Assembly: GCF_000614545.1 (NCBI RefSeq)
Contig: NZ_BAKW01000001.1
Span: 124,001-188,000 of the forward strand
Reading direction: 5' to 3'
Source of the DNA: Asaia platycodi JCM 25414
GTDB lineage: Bacteria > Pseudomonadota > Alphaproteobacteria > Acetobacterales > Acetobacteraceae
DNA: 64,000 bases
In this document: positions 38,062 through 48,131 of the stretch, piece after piece
How the letters are laid out: each line of letters starts with the position of its first letter
How positions within the stretch are numbered: the first letter of the stretch is position 1
Program-made: the position numbers and the translations under genes
Notes under the pieces: model-generated
What the model saw: only the letters and a program-made list of their open reading frames with translations
What the model was told of the DNA's origin: nothing
Databases searched by the model: none

Positions 38062-39912
38062 TTATTTTGGCGCGACCTGTGAGTAAGACACAACTTCTTC
38101 CGCCACTGGACCCGAGCAGTGTTCAAACTGTCGCGGCGTTTGAAACGTAGTCAAGACTTCCAGGGAAAGTATGGAAATGGAATTGTCGGTGCTTCGTTCA
38201 CCGAGGGGGAGGTAGGCATTTCCGTTTGTCCAGCGAGATTGTTCGTTTTCGAGGCAGTGCCAGCCGCTCAAATACTTTGTGTGCGTGTGAATATCCAAAT
38301 TTTTATGACCAAAACTGTCAAAAATATCTATTTTCCCTATCAGAACGCCCAATGCGCGGCGATCGTTGATAAAAGGGCCGACGCTATCACATGGGCGCGT
38401 AGTTGAAGAGATAATGGAAACGCCGCCTATGTTCCTGGGAAGCATGAAAACGTGCCTGTTTCCTGAAATCCGGATGGGATGGACGATCTTATCATCGGCA
38501 TATAGATGAACTTCCGGTTTATGCGCGGCGAGACTGGGTATGGATTTTGGGGTAACGCCGCTTATTGTAGCGCGTCTCGAGATTCTGTAATGCAATGCTT
38601 CGGCAATGTCCGGATCGACGCCCAGAGGCGCGGCGAGATCGGCAGCGTCTTGAGAGCTTTCATTATCTGAATTACGAGAGAAATGATTCGTATCGGCAAG
38701 GCTTTCCGTCAACATGCCATTGGCATTGATGATCGAGTGGTTTTGCAGTTTTATATGATAGTATGAATAATGAAGATACGATTTATCGTAGTATATGCTC
38801 ATTCCATTCACCAACATTCGGCACGGAATCAATACTCCGTCCATAAAAATGCAATGCTCTGGCGTTAGCCGTATATCTTCGTGAGGGACATTATCCCCGA
38901 GTGCATCTTTCATGATGACGACAGGAAAGCCGGAAAGGTCGTCCGGGAGCCACGAATTACAATGTGTTTCTCCTTTTCCGACCCATTCGGCTGACGAAAA
39001 GGCATTTTCTCCGTTCGTAAAGGTGGCGATCTTATCCCCAATTTTCAGATTTTCGATAAGGGTCCAGCCAGCGCTGGTGAGAATTTTAGTTCCCGCCAGA
39101 AAGCAGGGAGTGGGCCCTGCGTAGGACAAGACTTTCAGACCAGGAGATTTCGGATTTGGAACCAAAGCCAGAAGGCTCGGGTCATACCCCAGGCCGATAT
39201 TGACGACTTTTCGGTAAGCGCCTGAGTTGAAAACGAGATCGCCCGTCCGCGCATCATAGGTAAAGGTTTCAACCCCTGACCCGAGCTGATAATCGATTGT
39301 ATCTCCTGCGCCAAACCCTCTTATGTTGACGTTCGATAATGTATTCGTTGTCGTAAATGCGAAGAGGTTATTGCCACCAATCATATTGATGGTTACGTCG
39401 GACATCGATGTAGAAACGGATAGCACTGAATTTTCCATATTAACAGTCTGACCGCCGGTTATGTATGCGAAAGATGACTGACTTTTCACAGAGTTTACGG
39501 TCGTCGGGAGTTTAACGTTTTTGAGATTTAGTACCCCCGTCCCTGTTAATGTGCCGTTGTTCCTTCCCCATACAGTGCTGTTTGATATATTTATTGTGCC
39601 GTTATTCGTTGTGGTATTCGCAAAACCGACGTAATTCCGTTGGTCGTAAGTTCCATTCCCGTCTATCGTGAGTGATCCTTGTTTTGATATGGTTGTCGAA
39701 ACATAAAGACCACCAACAATCAGTACCGTTCCCGGAACAGTTTTGTCGGCGATCAATGAGCCATCTATTTGAAGGTTCCCTCGCGGCGATGCGGGATAGT
39801 CGGTGTTTGAAAGATAGCCGGAGGTTCCGGTCGCAAGGACTCTGACCTCGTCTCCAACTGCAACGGCACAGTTCATCCATTGTATGGTTGAAGTGAGTGT
39901 GATTTTTTTCAT
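38062..39912 (-). CDS. Hint-domain protein with beta-rich N-terminal region
   Basis: 616 residues, no frame break. Residues about 1-260 are Asn/Thr/Ser-rich repeats (GGLYVSTTISKQGSLTIDG, NGTINISNSTVWGRNNGTL) that look like a pectate-lyase or autotransporter-style beta-helix. A Hint (hedgehog/intein) module follows: CFLAGTKILTSAGWTLIENL with the nucleophilic Cys, then LTPEHCIFMDGVLIPCRMLV with the block-B histidine. The C-terminal part contains SVGPFINDRRALGVLIG, also present in the second Hint protein at 43 kb. Hint proteins of this type are frequent in acetic acid bacteria, with unknown function; autoprocessing and surface attachment are possible. No signal peptide is obvious. Confidence 0.8.
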   Translation of the reverse strand: MKKITLTSTIQWMNCAVAVGDEVRVLATGTSGYLSNTDYPASPRGNLQIDGSLIADKTVPGTVLIVGGLYVSTTISKQGSLTIDGNGTYDQRNYVGFANTTTNNGTINISNSTVWGRNNGTLTGTGVLNLKNVKLPTTVNSVKSQSSFAYITGGQTVNMENSVLSVSTSMSDVTINMIGGNNLFAFTTTNTLSNVNIRGFGAGDTIDYQLGSGVETFTYDARTGDLVFNSGAYRKVVNIGLGYDPSLLALVPNPKSPGLKVLSYAGPTPCFLAGTKILTSAGWTLIENLKIGDKIATFTNGENAFSSAEWVGKGETHCNSWLPDDLSGFPVVIMKDALGDNVPHEDIRLTPEHCIFMDGVLIPCRMLVNGMSIYYDKSYLHYSYYHIKLQNHSIINANGMLTESLADTNHFSRNSDNESSQDAADLAAPLGVDPDIAEALHYRISRRATISGVTPKSIPSLAAHKPEVHLYADDKIVHPIRISGNRHVFMLPRNIGGVSIISSTTRPCDSVGPFINDRRALGVLIGKIDIFDSFGHKNLDIHTHTKYLSGWHCLENEQSRWTNGNAYLPLGERSTDNSISILSLEVLTTFQTPRQFEHCSGPVAEEVVSYSQVAPK

Positions 39913-40415
39913 TTATAATACTCTCGATATGATCTTTATATCGAAGATATAGTTGAGCGTATTATCGGTTATGTTTTCAAGTCCGAAACTTCTTCGTCAT
40001 GATCCGGTTTTCAAGACATATTTTGGCTAGCGTCGGCTAATATAGACAAATGATTGCTCAATCATGCTGCCGCGGGTGATGGATTGACCGATAGCGAGGC
40101 CTTAAGTACGTACACCACATGTTACTTCGTGCGGCGATCAAGCTGTTTCCGATAAAGGTCTTGTCAGACAGGCGTTGAAATAAGGCATTTGTAGTCTTGT
40201 CGGCGAACCGCAAGGGGCTGCTGTCACGAACGCATGCTCGGTGTTGTCTTATTCGTATTTTTGCAAAATGCAGGTCACGGATCATCGACCCCATATTCTG
40301 ATGGCGAGGTACGGGGAGCCACATCTGGTCGTCATGAAAGTGTTCTTGTAGTTCAGGCGAGTTTTCATGATTGAGCGTCGCTATTACGGCATCTGGCAGT
40401 GAGGAACGAACTGTG
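39913..40415. other. Intergenic, no supported gene
   Basis: Between the divergent Hint and AraC genes. A minus open frame at 40058-40324 (88 codons) has no recognisable motif and may be a decayed gene. The region should contain promoters for both flanking genes. Confidence 0.4.
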
Positions 40416-41342
40416 ATGAATATGGAGCAGGATCCTGTTTCGGATATAATTTCTGCCGCGGTGATAGACAGGTTCTATCTGGCTACGCTCGATTTTTCCG
40501 GAACTTGGGGGCTGAAATTTGACGAAATAGGAGGGATCAAATTCACTGTGCTTTCAAAAGGGCACTGTTGCATGAAATTGGGAGATACGGGTGAGACGAT
40601 TTACCTCAACCCCGGTGACTGCATCTTGATGACCCAGGGATCGCCATTTTCAACGTTAAGTTCGGCCAAGGCCGCATGTGCGAACCCATCCATCCTTAAA
40701 CAAGACCTGTCCGAAACGGAGGCATTTTACACGAACGGGGGGAGCGACGTGCATTTGCAGGGGGGGCGCTTCTTTTTTTCCGATATACATGACGCAATAC
40801 TACGCGATCTTCTTCCGAGATTCATATGCTTGCGTGCAGAAGAAACGGGTGCATCGCTTCTAAAGCCGCTCATTGATCGGTTTGTTCTGGAGGTTCGCAA
40901 TGCGCGGCCCGGACGCACCGCCGCAATACATAACCTCGCCAGAATGATGGTGCTGGAGATTATACGTTTCCAGCTCGAAAAAGGGGGTAATCACGCAGGA
41001 AATATACTATCGGGTCTAAGTGATAGGCGTATCGGAAAAGCAGTTCACGCAATTCATGACTTACCCGGTAAAGCCTGGACAGTCGAAAATCTTGCTCTTG
41101 CGGCTGGCATGTCACGTTCAAACTTCGCTGCGCGGTTTCGCCTCCTGGTCGGGATCGGTCCGATCGAATATCTGACGCAGTGGCGCATGGCGCTGGCATG
41201 TTCATCGCTGACAACTACTGCCGAGGCTATTTCTGAGATCGCCTATCGATACGGTTATGCGTCAGAAAGCGCGTTCAGTACCGCGTTCAGAAGAAACTTG
41301 GGTATCTCTCCCCGGTCATATCGTGAGCGTCGGGCCAGGTAG
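40416..41342 (+). CDS. AraC-family transcriptional regulator (cupin_6 type)
   Basis: About 308 residues. The N-terminal cupin-like sensor has GGIKFTVLSKGHCCMKLGD and YLNPGDCILMTQGSPF; C-terminal double helix-turn-helix has WTVENLALAAGMSRSNFAAR and ISEIAYRYGYASESAFSTAF. Start MNMEQDPVSD at 40416 is chosen because GAGGA lies upstream; an in-frame ATG 40371 is possible. The likely target is the SDR gene about 390 bases downstream, a common pairing, or the Hint genes. Confidence 0.88.
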   Translation: MNMEQDPVSDIISAAVIDRFYLATLDFSGTWGLKFDEIGGIKFTVLSKGHCCMKLGDTGETIYLNPGDCILMTQGSPFSTLSSAKAACANPSILKQDLSETEAFYTNGGSDVHLQGGRFFFSDIHDAILRDLLPRFICLRAEETGASLLKPLIDRFVLEVRNARPGRTAAIHNLARMMVLEIIRFQLEKGGNHAGNILSGLSDRRIGKAVHAIHDLPGKAWTVENLALAAGMSRSNFAARFRLLVGIGPIEYLTQWRMALACSSLTTTAEAISEIAYRYGYASESAFSTAFRRNLGISPRSYRERRAR

Positions 41343-41729
41343 TCGTGGGCAGCACGCCGCCTCTAATCGGCGGATGAACGGAAGGCGCCCCTCTCCGAAA
41401 GGCTTGCCGACCTTGGCATCCAGTGCTGGCGTTTCATAGATGAGTCACATCGAATGATCGTCATATTGCGGGGCGAAGTCAGGTCGGGCGGTGTCGGTAA
41501 CTTTGCACCTGTTGTCTTGTTGAGAATTGCAAACTCACCGTTAAAGTCGAGGCGAGGCGCGTATCTATCCTGTCCTATCCTATCAGAGTTGTGCAACGCC
41601 GTTGTCATGCTTTGAAAGCATAACTGGATTATCGATCATCTTATCAGTGCTCTCACGAATATCCGCCTTCCTCCCTTTTGATAGATGTCACCTGTTTATT
41701 GAGTTGTGGTCGAAAACTGGGGTTCTCGG
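41343..41729. other. Intergenic between AraC and SDR genes
   Basis: No gene is supported. An open minus frame (41363-41608) lacks a known domain. A short imperfect TATCC/TGTCC tandem repeat lies near 41564-41582. Confidence 0.4.
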
Positions 41730-42472
41730 ATGTCCGATAAGAAAATTGCGCTTGTAACAGGCTCTTCCAAAGGCATTGGTGCTGAAATTGCGAAGGAACT
41801 CGCGAAAAAAGGATTTGTCGTCTTTGTCAATTATTCTCGGGATCTGATTTCTGCGCAGTGTGTTGTTGGCGAGATTGAGAAGGCCGGAGGTGAGGCCGTA
41901 ATTGTCAAAGGCGATGTCTCTGACGAACGAAGTGTGACAGCTATTTTCGCTGAGATACGGCGAAAATACGGGCGTCTGGATGTTTTGGTCAATAATGCAG
42001 GGGTCTATGGCACCGGGGCGTTGTCCGATTTGCAGAAAAGTACCTTCAACTGGCATTTTGATCTGAACGTATTTGGAACTCTTTTTTGCTGTCGCGAGGC
42101 TTTAGGGCTTTTTGACGATAAGGGTGGCTCGATCATCAATATTGGGTCTTCTGTTACCTCGTTTACGCCGCCGAACTCCGTTGTTTACACGGCCTCTAAA
42201 GGTGCTGTCGATGCAATAACCAGGACCCTTTCGAAGGAGCTTGGTGGTCGTAAAATCAGGGTCAACTCGGTCAATCCAGGTCTCATATTGACTGAAGGCT
42301 GTCGGCGACGGGTTTTTCGGATGATAAGTTTCGCGCCTCTATCGAGACTGTTACGCCCCTTGGACGGACTGGCATCCCGCAGGATATAGCGCCGGCAATC
42401 GCGTTTTTGGCTTCGGAAGCAGCGAGCTGGATTAGTGGAGAAATCCTCGTGATTGGTGGGGGACTTCACTGA
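41730..42472 (+). CDS. Short-chain dehydrogenase/reductase (FabG-like), frame broken near 42303
   Basis: NAD(P)H-dependent SDR. N-terminal TGSSKGIGAEIAKELAKKG binds the cofactor; VNNAGVYGTG is the NNAG motif; VVYTASKGAVDAITRTL supplies the catalytic YxxxK, and INIGSSVTSF the serine. After LILTEG one base seems missing; the shifted frame gives PLGRTGIPQDIAPAIAFLAS and ends ISGEILVIGGGLH at 42472, the standard SDR C-terminus. Repaired length about 247 residues. Downstream of an AraC regulator of the type that often controls such reductases. Confidence 0.9.
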
Positions 42473-42564
42473 AGCCGATATAAAGGCTCGGGGTTATGTC
42501 CCCCCCCCTTCAAATAATAAAACTATTATTGGTGTCAAATGACGGATTGATGGAAAAATAGAAA

Positions 42565-43968
42565 ATGGCGATCCCTACGTCAGGAAACTATAATCTCTAA
42601 TTTAGTGCGATTCCAGGTTTTGCCATCGGGGGGGCAGGCTTTCCGACCGGGTCGAAGCAAGCATGGACGAATCTGGACTATACTTCGAATAATGGCACTG
42701 GTTCAGTGCAGTTCGGAGCAGGATTCGTGGTTGTTCCTGCTAGAAAACCATATCCAGCCAGAAAAATAACATACACGACAATATATGGATGCAGTACGAG
42801 TGGCAATTCATTCATCATGAAAGATACGAATGGAAATTTCTGGTATATATCCACGAAAACGCCATCCAGTTACTCGGAAAAGTTTGTAACGTTCGGGGAT
42901 GGAAGCGGATATAACGATGACAGCTCATGGGGAGTTGGCTTTTACGACCTCTATAGCAAATCTACTAGTTCTTCTAACTTCCAGCCGGGTGTGCCCGTTT
43001 GCTATCTTTCGAATAGGCAAATAGGCACGGGAACAGGTTATCGCCTTGTTCAGGATATCCGTCCGGGAGATGAGATCCTTTCCTTGGAGAATGGAAAAAT
43101 CGTGACGACTCAGGTCGTCTGGGTTGGCAAGGCGACGCATGTCGTTGATCCTCTTCTCCCGGATGATCTCTCTGGGTATCCCGTCAGAATACGGGCAGAC
43201 GCAATCGGCCCGGGCGTGCCGAGCAAGGATATGCTGATTACGTCAGAACATAGTCTATTTTTTGATGGAAAATTCATTCCTGTTCGTATGCTCGTGAATG
43301 GTGGATCTATTTCTTATGATAAGTCGTTCCACTCTTATGACTATTATCATATTGAGACGGCCAACTATGCCGTCATTCTAGCGGATCGAGTATGGAGCGA
43401 AAGCTATCTAGATACAGGAAACAAGGAACGGTTTGGGAAGAATGCAGCGAGATCCAACCAACGTGCTGCCCCTCAAAAATGCTGGAACGAAAATTCAGCA
43501 GTGCCTCTTTGCGTTGACCGAGAGTTCGTGGAACCAATCTTTACGGAGTTGAACAACCGGTCGCAGAAGCTCGGCTTTTCAAGCTCAGCGAGCGTTCCAT
43601 CAATCACGGGTGACGCTGCTCTCCATCTCGAAACTGAAGATGGAACGAAAATTTGGCCTGTCACGACAAGGGGGGCGATCGTCACCTTTCAAATTCCGGA
43701 GCGACAAAGCAGACTATATATCGTGTCCCGCCATAGCCGTCCCTGTGAAAGTATTGGCCCTTATGTCGACGACCGACGTCAGTTGGGCGTGTTAGTGGGC
43801 ACGATGATGCTCGATGTTAATACGCGAGCTTTCTTTCTGGACGCTCATTTGTCGAAAGACGGGCTTGGCGGCTGGCATCCACGAGAGTCAAAAGGCAGAA
43901 GATGGACAAGCGGATATGCAGTGCTCTATCTCCACCTGAGACTGGTCACCAACCCTCGCGCCTCATAA
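42565..43968 (+). CDS. Second Hint-domain protein, in-frame stop near the 5' end
   Basis: From ATG 42565 the frame reads MAIPTSGNYNL, then TAA at 42598-42600, then continues open with SAIPGFAIGGAGFPTGSKQ to 43968. The stop may be a sequencing substitution, a real nonsense change, or translation may begin downstream (GTG 42706). The Hint module follows: GVPVCYLSNRQIGTGTGYR and VQDIRPGDEIL, TQVVWVGKATHVV, ITSEHSLFFDGKFIPVRMLV. The C-terminal ESIGPYVDDRRQLGVLVG matches the first Hint protein. Its N-terminal part (KDTNGNFWYISTKTPSSYS) differs, so the two share the Hint and tail but not the front. Low-GC codon use. Confidence 0.72.
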
Positions 43969-43990
43969 TGAATATCTTGGCAGGAGGACC

Positions 43991-44860
43991 TTATCCGGAC
44001 CATGAAATTTGGGAAAGGAAAGTGCAAGGTTCTCCCTCTGTAGCTTCATGCTCCTGAATGACGATGCAGGGGATGCCCCTGAGGGTCATGATGTCCTGAT
44101 TTCGGAGGCGACAGATTTCCTCCACCCGCATACCCGTATAGGCGCCGACACCCACGATGAAGCCAAACGTCTCCTTTGAAATGGATGTGGCAATCTCGAA
44201 AGGGGCTTCTGCCAGTCGGGCAAGATGCTCGTCGCTCCAGCGGATGCGCTGGAGTTTTTTCTTTGTGTCGAATGACCAGCCTGTGAACAGGTTTCTGTCC
44301 ACGAGGTCACGCAGGAGATAATAGCGCCAGATGGCAGACAGGCGGGAGAAGTTGTTTTTGACAGCCTTGCCCGAGACTGTTCGGAGTTTGAGCCGGGTCG
44401 ATTCCTCTGCGAGTTCGAGTGCGGTCCTTTTGTCGTTCTTTTTTCTGCCGTGGTATTCCGGGAGCTTCTCCATGACCTCCTTGAACCGTCCGGCATCGGC
44501 GCCGGTATACAGGCGTATTTCCTTGTCTCCGCAGACTTCCAGAAAGCGCCTGACGACATTGCGATAACCTCTGAAGTCGGCGTCCTTCCATTTCTGTGAG
44601 GAGGCGAGAATGAAGGCTTCGCTGGCCTCGGAGAACAGAGGGCTTTTGTCTGGTTCCTTCGGCTTGGTCCAGGTTTCGATATTGCTGAAGTGGCCGAGGA
44701 TGGCAGACATCTTCTCCTGCACGTCGAATGCCGGGGAGTGTTTCACGATTGGTCTGAAGGCATATTCGGCAGGGCGTCGAACCAGCATTGCAAGGCTATG
44801 ATGGGGCGCCTGAATGTAGAAAAACACCGATCTCAGGTTGCGGTGGCCTAAAAAACACAA
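43991..44860 (-). pseudogene. Tyrosine recombinase/integrase, C-terminally truncated
   Basis: Phage-type integrase fragment of about 290 codons. The SAM-like core-binding domain is present (WKDADFRGYRNVVRRFLEVC, FSRLSAIWRYYLLRDLVDRN) and the start of the catalytic domain with the first Arg: YTGMRVEEICRLRNQDI. The frame ends at LSQISWSG before the HxxR box and Tyr nucleophile, so it is inactive as it stands. The 5' end also lacks a convincing start; ATG near MSAILGHFSNIE is possible. It lies in the low-GC island and suggests that the island arrived by site-specific integration. No att repeat was recognised. Confidence 0.75.
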
Positions 44861-45184
44861 TCATTTCAATGTGTTATATGATGTGGACTATGGTACTCGA
44901 GCCTAAATACTCTGGGTAGTTCACATCAGTATTTCCAATGATTTTCGATGTCTCGCTGTCTACGCGCTTCTTCCTGTTTCTTTCTATTCCCATTCTTGGA
45001 CAAACAATCCGGGAAGGCAAGAGCTGATTTCGAAGGTGCTCGTGGCTTGTAATGTGGTCGTGATGGTCGGGTGAATCATTGTACCGATCTCACATGTGAT
45101 CTCGAGTTGCATGAGCGATTGATGGCTCCTCTATAAATCACAAAATACGCTTACGGTGATCGATAAGCGGTAGGGATATCGATC
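44861..45184. other. Intergenic, low-GC, no gene seen
   Basis: AT-rich sequence between the integrase fragment and the Fic remnant. Stops in all frames; no tRNA, repeat or att core could be recognised. Confidence 0.4.
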
Positions 45185-45403
45185 ATGCGTTGGAACTGGC
45201 GACTTCAGGACTGGACATGTTTCCAATTCGATAGGGCTCGTTTGTAAGACGCTGAAAAGTGACCCTTAAAGGGCTCGGTTGTCTTCATTGGCTCTATGCA
45301 ACATCTGGACGCCAACGCCACTCAGCAGCTTGTCGTGCAACTGCTGTCGCAAGAAACGATCCAGAGCTCGGCTATCGAAGGTGATCTGCTCGTAAGAAAA
45401 TAG
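45185..45403 (+). pseudogene. Remnant of a Fic-family (DUF4172) gene
   Basis: ATG 45185 opens MRWNWRLQDWTCFQFD, like the WNWQ-xxDWPxFxxD start of DUF4172-Fic proteins, but a stop follows. Farther on, from 45296, QHLDANATQQLVVQLL and QETIQSSAIEGDLLVRK match the DUF4172 helix with its inhibitory SAIEG motif, then TAG at 45401. The catalytic HPFxxGNGR part is absent. A decayed AMPylase-type gene in the island. Confidence 0.55.
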
Positions 45404-45693
45404 GTGCCGTTTGTAACTGATCAGGGGGCGTTCTCATCGCTCGCACCCACCACGCCACGATTGATGCGACGTCGCCGGTGGAAATGCTGAGACGTTCTCT
45501 CTGAGATCGAAAGTCGGGAGGGAGGCAAAATCATTGATGATCACATATAATGACCCTCTGCACGGCGCTTGATAAAATTGCACAGGTTCGGCGCATGGCC
45601 CAGATGGGTTCGAACCGTTGCAAAAAAAATCTCATAGAAAATCCCGCAGAAGGAAAGTGCCGGCAGACAAGTGAAGACGACATGAGGTCGTTC

Positions 45694-46062
45694 TCATCGT
45701 GTGGTGACATAAGGGTCGATATAAGTCTCCTGCTCTTCTGCCAGCCAAGCTAGACGAGACCGCTTACGAAGCTTCGTGGCGCATCCCTCGTCCGAACTTA
45801 CAATCTCGACCATGACGTGGATCCGTGACTGAATGTCGAGACCGAGACGTTTCAATTCGCTCTCGAGCAGGCTGAGAGAGATTTCAAATTTGACCACCCC
45901 CGGCTCATTGGAGAGCGTGATATCGCTCGCTCCGGCTTCCGAGCTTGTTGCTCGGGCAGCATTCAAAGAAGCCGAGCAATGGACGTAGGTGAGGGCGTCC
46001 CCAAGATTGCCTTTATCGGGATGGGGTATCACACCTCGCTCGTGCCTGTCTCGATCACGCAT
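45694..46062 (-). CDS. Hypothetical protein coupled to the hydantoinase gene
   Basis: 122 codons from ATG 46062, which overlaps the repaired hydantoinase stop (ATGCGTGA). No family was recognised. The C-terminal half looks structured: FEISLSLLESELKRLGLD and HVMVEIVSSDEGCATKLRKR, suggesting a small alpha/beta protein; the first 40 residues look disordered. It would be the last gene of the minus operon. It could instead be a shadow or decayed sequence from the island edge. Confidence 0.35.
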   Translation of the reverse strand: MRDRDRHERGVIPHPDKGNLGDALTYVHCSASLNAARATSSEAGASDITLSNEPGVVKFEISLSLLESELKRLGLDIQSRIHVMVEIVSSDEGCATKLRKRSRLAWLAEEQETYIDPYVTTR

Positions 46063-47450
46063 GTGATCTTCCAGCACGCGCTAGATACAGTCCGTCTCCT
46101 GGAATGGAATGGAGCACACCATTCCCCATGGCCAGCGTCCGCGGAGATAGGTGGCGACCGGCCACCCTGTCACCTCTCTGCCGTCATAGGGCGTGTAATC
46201 GATGGCACTCTCAAACAGCTCCGGTGAGATCATTTTGCGAATGGCAGGATCCCATAAAACCAGGTCCGCGTCTGAGCCCGGCGCGATCGTTCCTTTTCTA
46301 GGGTATAATCCGTAGCGTTTCGCAGGATTTGTGGCAGTAACGCGGATGAAATCTGTCAGATCGATCCGATCTCTGGTTATGGCCGCATCGAACAGAACAG
46401 GCAGGCGCGTCCCCAGCCCCGGCATGCCGTTCGGTATCTTCGAAAAATCGGCATCCCGCCCGTAGCGCGCCTTGCCTGACGAGCTTCATAAGTGTAGCCG
46501 CAGTGATCAGAAGAGACGACCGAGATCGTGCCGTCAAGCAAGGCCCGCCACATGCCCTCGCGCTCCGCGACGCTCCGCAAGGGAGGGCTGCATATGAATT
46601 TCGCCCCCTCGAAGCCTTCGCGCTTGAGTTCATCTTCGGTCAAGGTCAAATAATGCGTGCATGTCTCTGCAGTTACCTGCACGCCGCGATCGCGTGCACG
46701 GGCAATCTCGGCCGCCACCTCCGGGCTCGAGACATGGAATATCTGTATAGGCTGGCCGGTAACTTCGCTTAGGGCGATGGCTCGGGATGTGGCCTCGCGT
46801 TCGACACTCACTGGCCGTGATGTTACGTGGCTGTGCGCGTGGATCTTACCCTCAGCCAGATGCCGGGACACCAGAAACCGTATCGCCTCATAATTTTCGC
46901 AGTGAAGGGAGACGATCATATCGTGCGGAAGTGCGGCAGAGAGCACCTGCAGAACCTGATCATCTGCGAGATGAAACGCGTCATAAGTCATGAATACCTT
47001 CAGACCTGCCGCCCCCAGTGCCACGACTTCAGGTATGCCTGTCTCCAGTGTTTCCTTGTCTGTGCGCGTGACGATTTGATGGATGGCATAATCACAACGC
47101 GATGCCTGGCCTTTCTCGCGATAAGCAAGAAATTGTTCCTTGAGTTCTCTGCCAGGCAAATGGGCTGAAAAACATACAACTGTCGTTGTTCCACCGAGCA
47201 GCGCCGAGCCGGTGGCCGAGGCGAAACCGTCCTCATGAACGGTGCCGTCCGCCTCATCCTGTTCAATATGGCAATGCCCGTCCACGCCTCCCGGCATCAC
47301 GATCAGGCCTGTCGCATCGACTTCTTCGTCGCCGCGAAGATGATGGGCCAGGGCGACGATTTTTTCCCCGTTTATACCGATATCGGCTCTAATTTGATCG
47401 GTAGCCGTAACAATCAGACCGTTCTTGATAACGAGGTCATAGCGGGTCAT
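46055..47450 (-). CDS. Dihydropyrimidinase/D-hydantoinase-family cyclic amidase, frame broken twice
   Basis: Metal-dependent amidohydrolase opening cyclic amides such as hydantoins, dihydropyrimidines or imides. Motifs: GGVDGHCHIEQ with metal ligands His59/His61, GLKVFMTYDAF with carboxylated Lys151, SLHCEN, IFHVSSPEVA, and VVSSDHCGYT with the catalytic Asp. The frame breaks near 46440 and again near 46118; the last frame gives TLAMGNGVLHSIPGDGLYLAR and stops at 46055. The conserved tail DYTPYDGREVTGWPVATYLR is present. Repaired length about 465 residues. Follows the GntR gene by 28 bases in the operon with the FAD/2Fe-2S dehydrogenase. The product would be an N-carbamoyl or amic acid. Confidence 0.88.
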
Positions 47451-47477
47451 TGCAAGCTCCTGTAAGAGCGGGGGACC

Positions 47478-48131
47478 TTAGCCGCCGCGCAGAATTTCCA
47501 TGCAATCTGCAGCGACATTGCGCAGATGCGTGACCATGGCCTGCCGGGCTGCATTCGCATCACCGTCCAGCAGGGCATCGAGGATGGCCAGGTGTTCGAC
47601 AGTAGAGGCAGGCACGCGACCGAGCGGGTAGGAAACCTCGCAAAGCCGCGTAAGCGTACGCAGAGAGTCGATCGTTCGCACCATCACGCCATTTCCGGTG
47701 GTCTTGGGAAAGAGGAGGTGAAGGCGGTCATCGAGTTGCCATTGCGCAGCAGTTTGCTCGGGCGTTTCTCCCAACTCGACAACTTCTGCGCGCAGCGAGC
47801 CGAGCAAACCCCGATCAAGCCGATCAAAGGAAAGCGCAATCGCCTCGCTTTCGAGAATCTCACGAATATGGATGCCCTGAAAGAACTCTGCAGCAGAGAC
47901 ATTGCGTACGGCAAACGAGCGTGAGCCCTGCTTTACCAGAAGGTCCTCCGCAGCCAGGCGCATCAGCGCCTCGCGTACCGGTGTGCGGGAAATTTCCAAG
48001 TGATCTGCCAGTCTTCCCTCAACTACAGAAGTGCCGCCAGGCAGCTTCTTCTCGAGGATCATCTGTCTGATCTGGGTATAAGCCAGTTCTGCAAGATTTT
48101 GCTCGCGTTCAGCAACCCGGTACTCACTCAT
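47478..48131 (-). CDS. GntR-family (FCD) transcriptional regulator
   Basis: 217 residues. N-terminal winged helix: LAYTQIRQMILEKKLPGG, LADHLEISRTPVREALMRL; C-terminal FCD all-helical effector domain with metal-site residues (RLHLLFPKTTGNGVMV, STVEHLAILDALLDGDANAA). Start MSEYRVAERE at 48131 overlaps the dapA-like stop by ATGA. It sits inside the minus operon and probably represses it and the divergent operon. FCD regulators commonly bind palindromes near TTGTATACAA, and such sites occur upstream of both arms of this locus. Confidence 0.9.
   Translation of the reverse strand: MSEYRVAEREQNLAELAYTQIRQMILEKKLPGGTSVVEGRLADHLEISRTPVREALMRLAAEDLLVKQGSRSFAVRNVSAAEFFQGIHIREILESEAIALSFDRLDRGLLGSLRAEVVELGETPEQTAAQWQLDDRLHLLFPKTTGNGVMVRTIDSLRTLTRLCEVSYPLGRVPASTVEHLAILDALLDGDANAARQAMVTHLRNVAADCMEILRGG

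Noticed and set aside
40058..40324. 88-codon minus frame as a gene
   Set aside because: No recognisable domain, no clear ribosome site, and it lies where two divergent promoters are expected.
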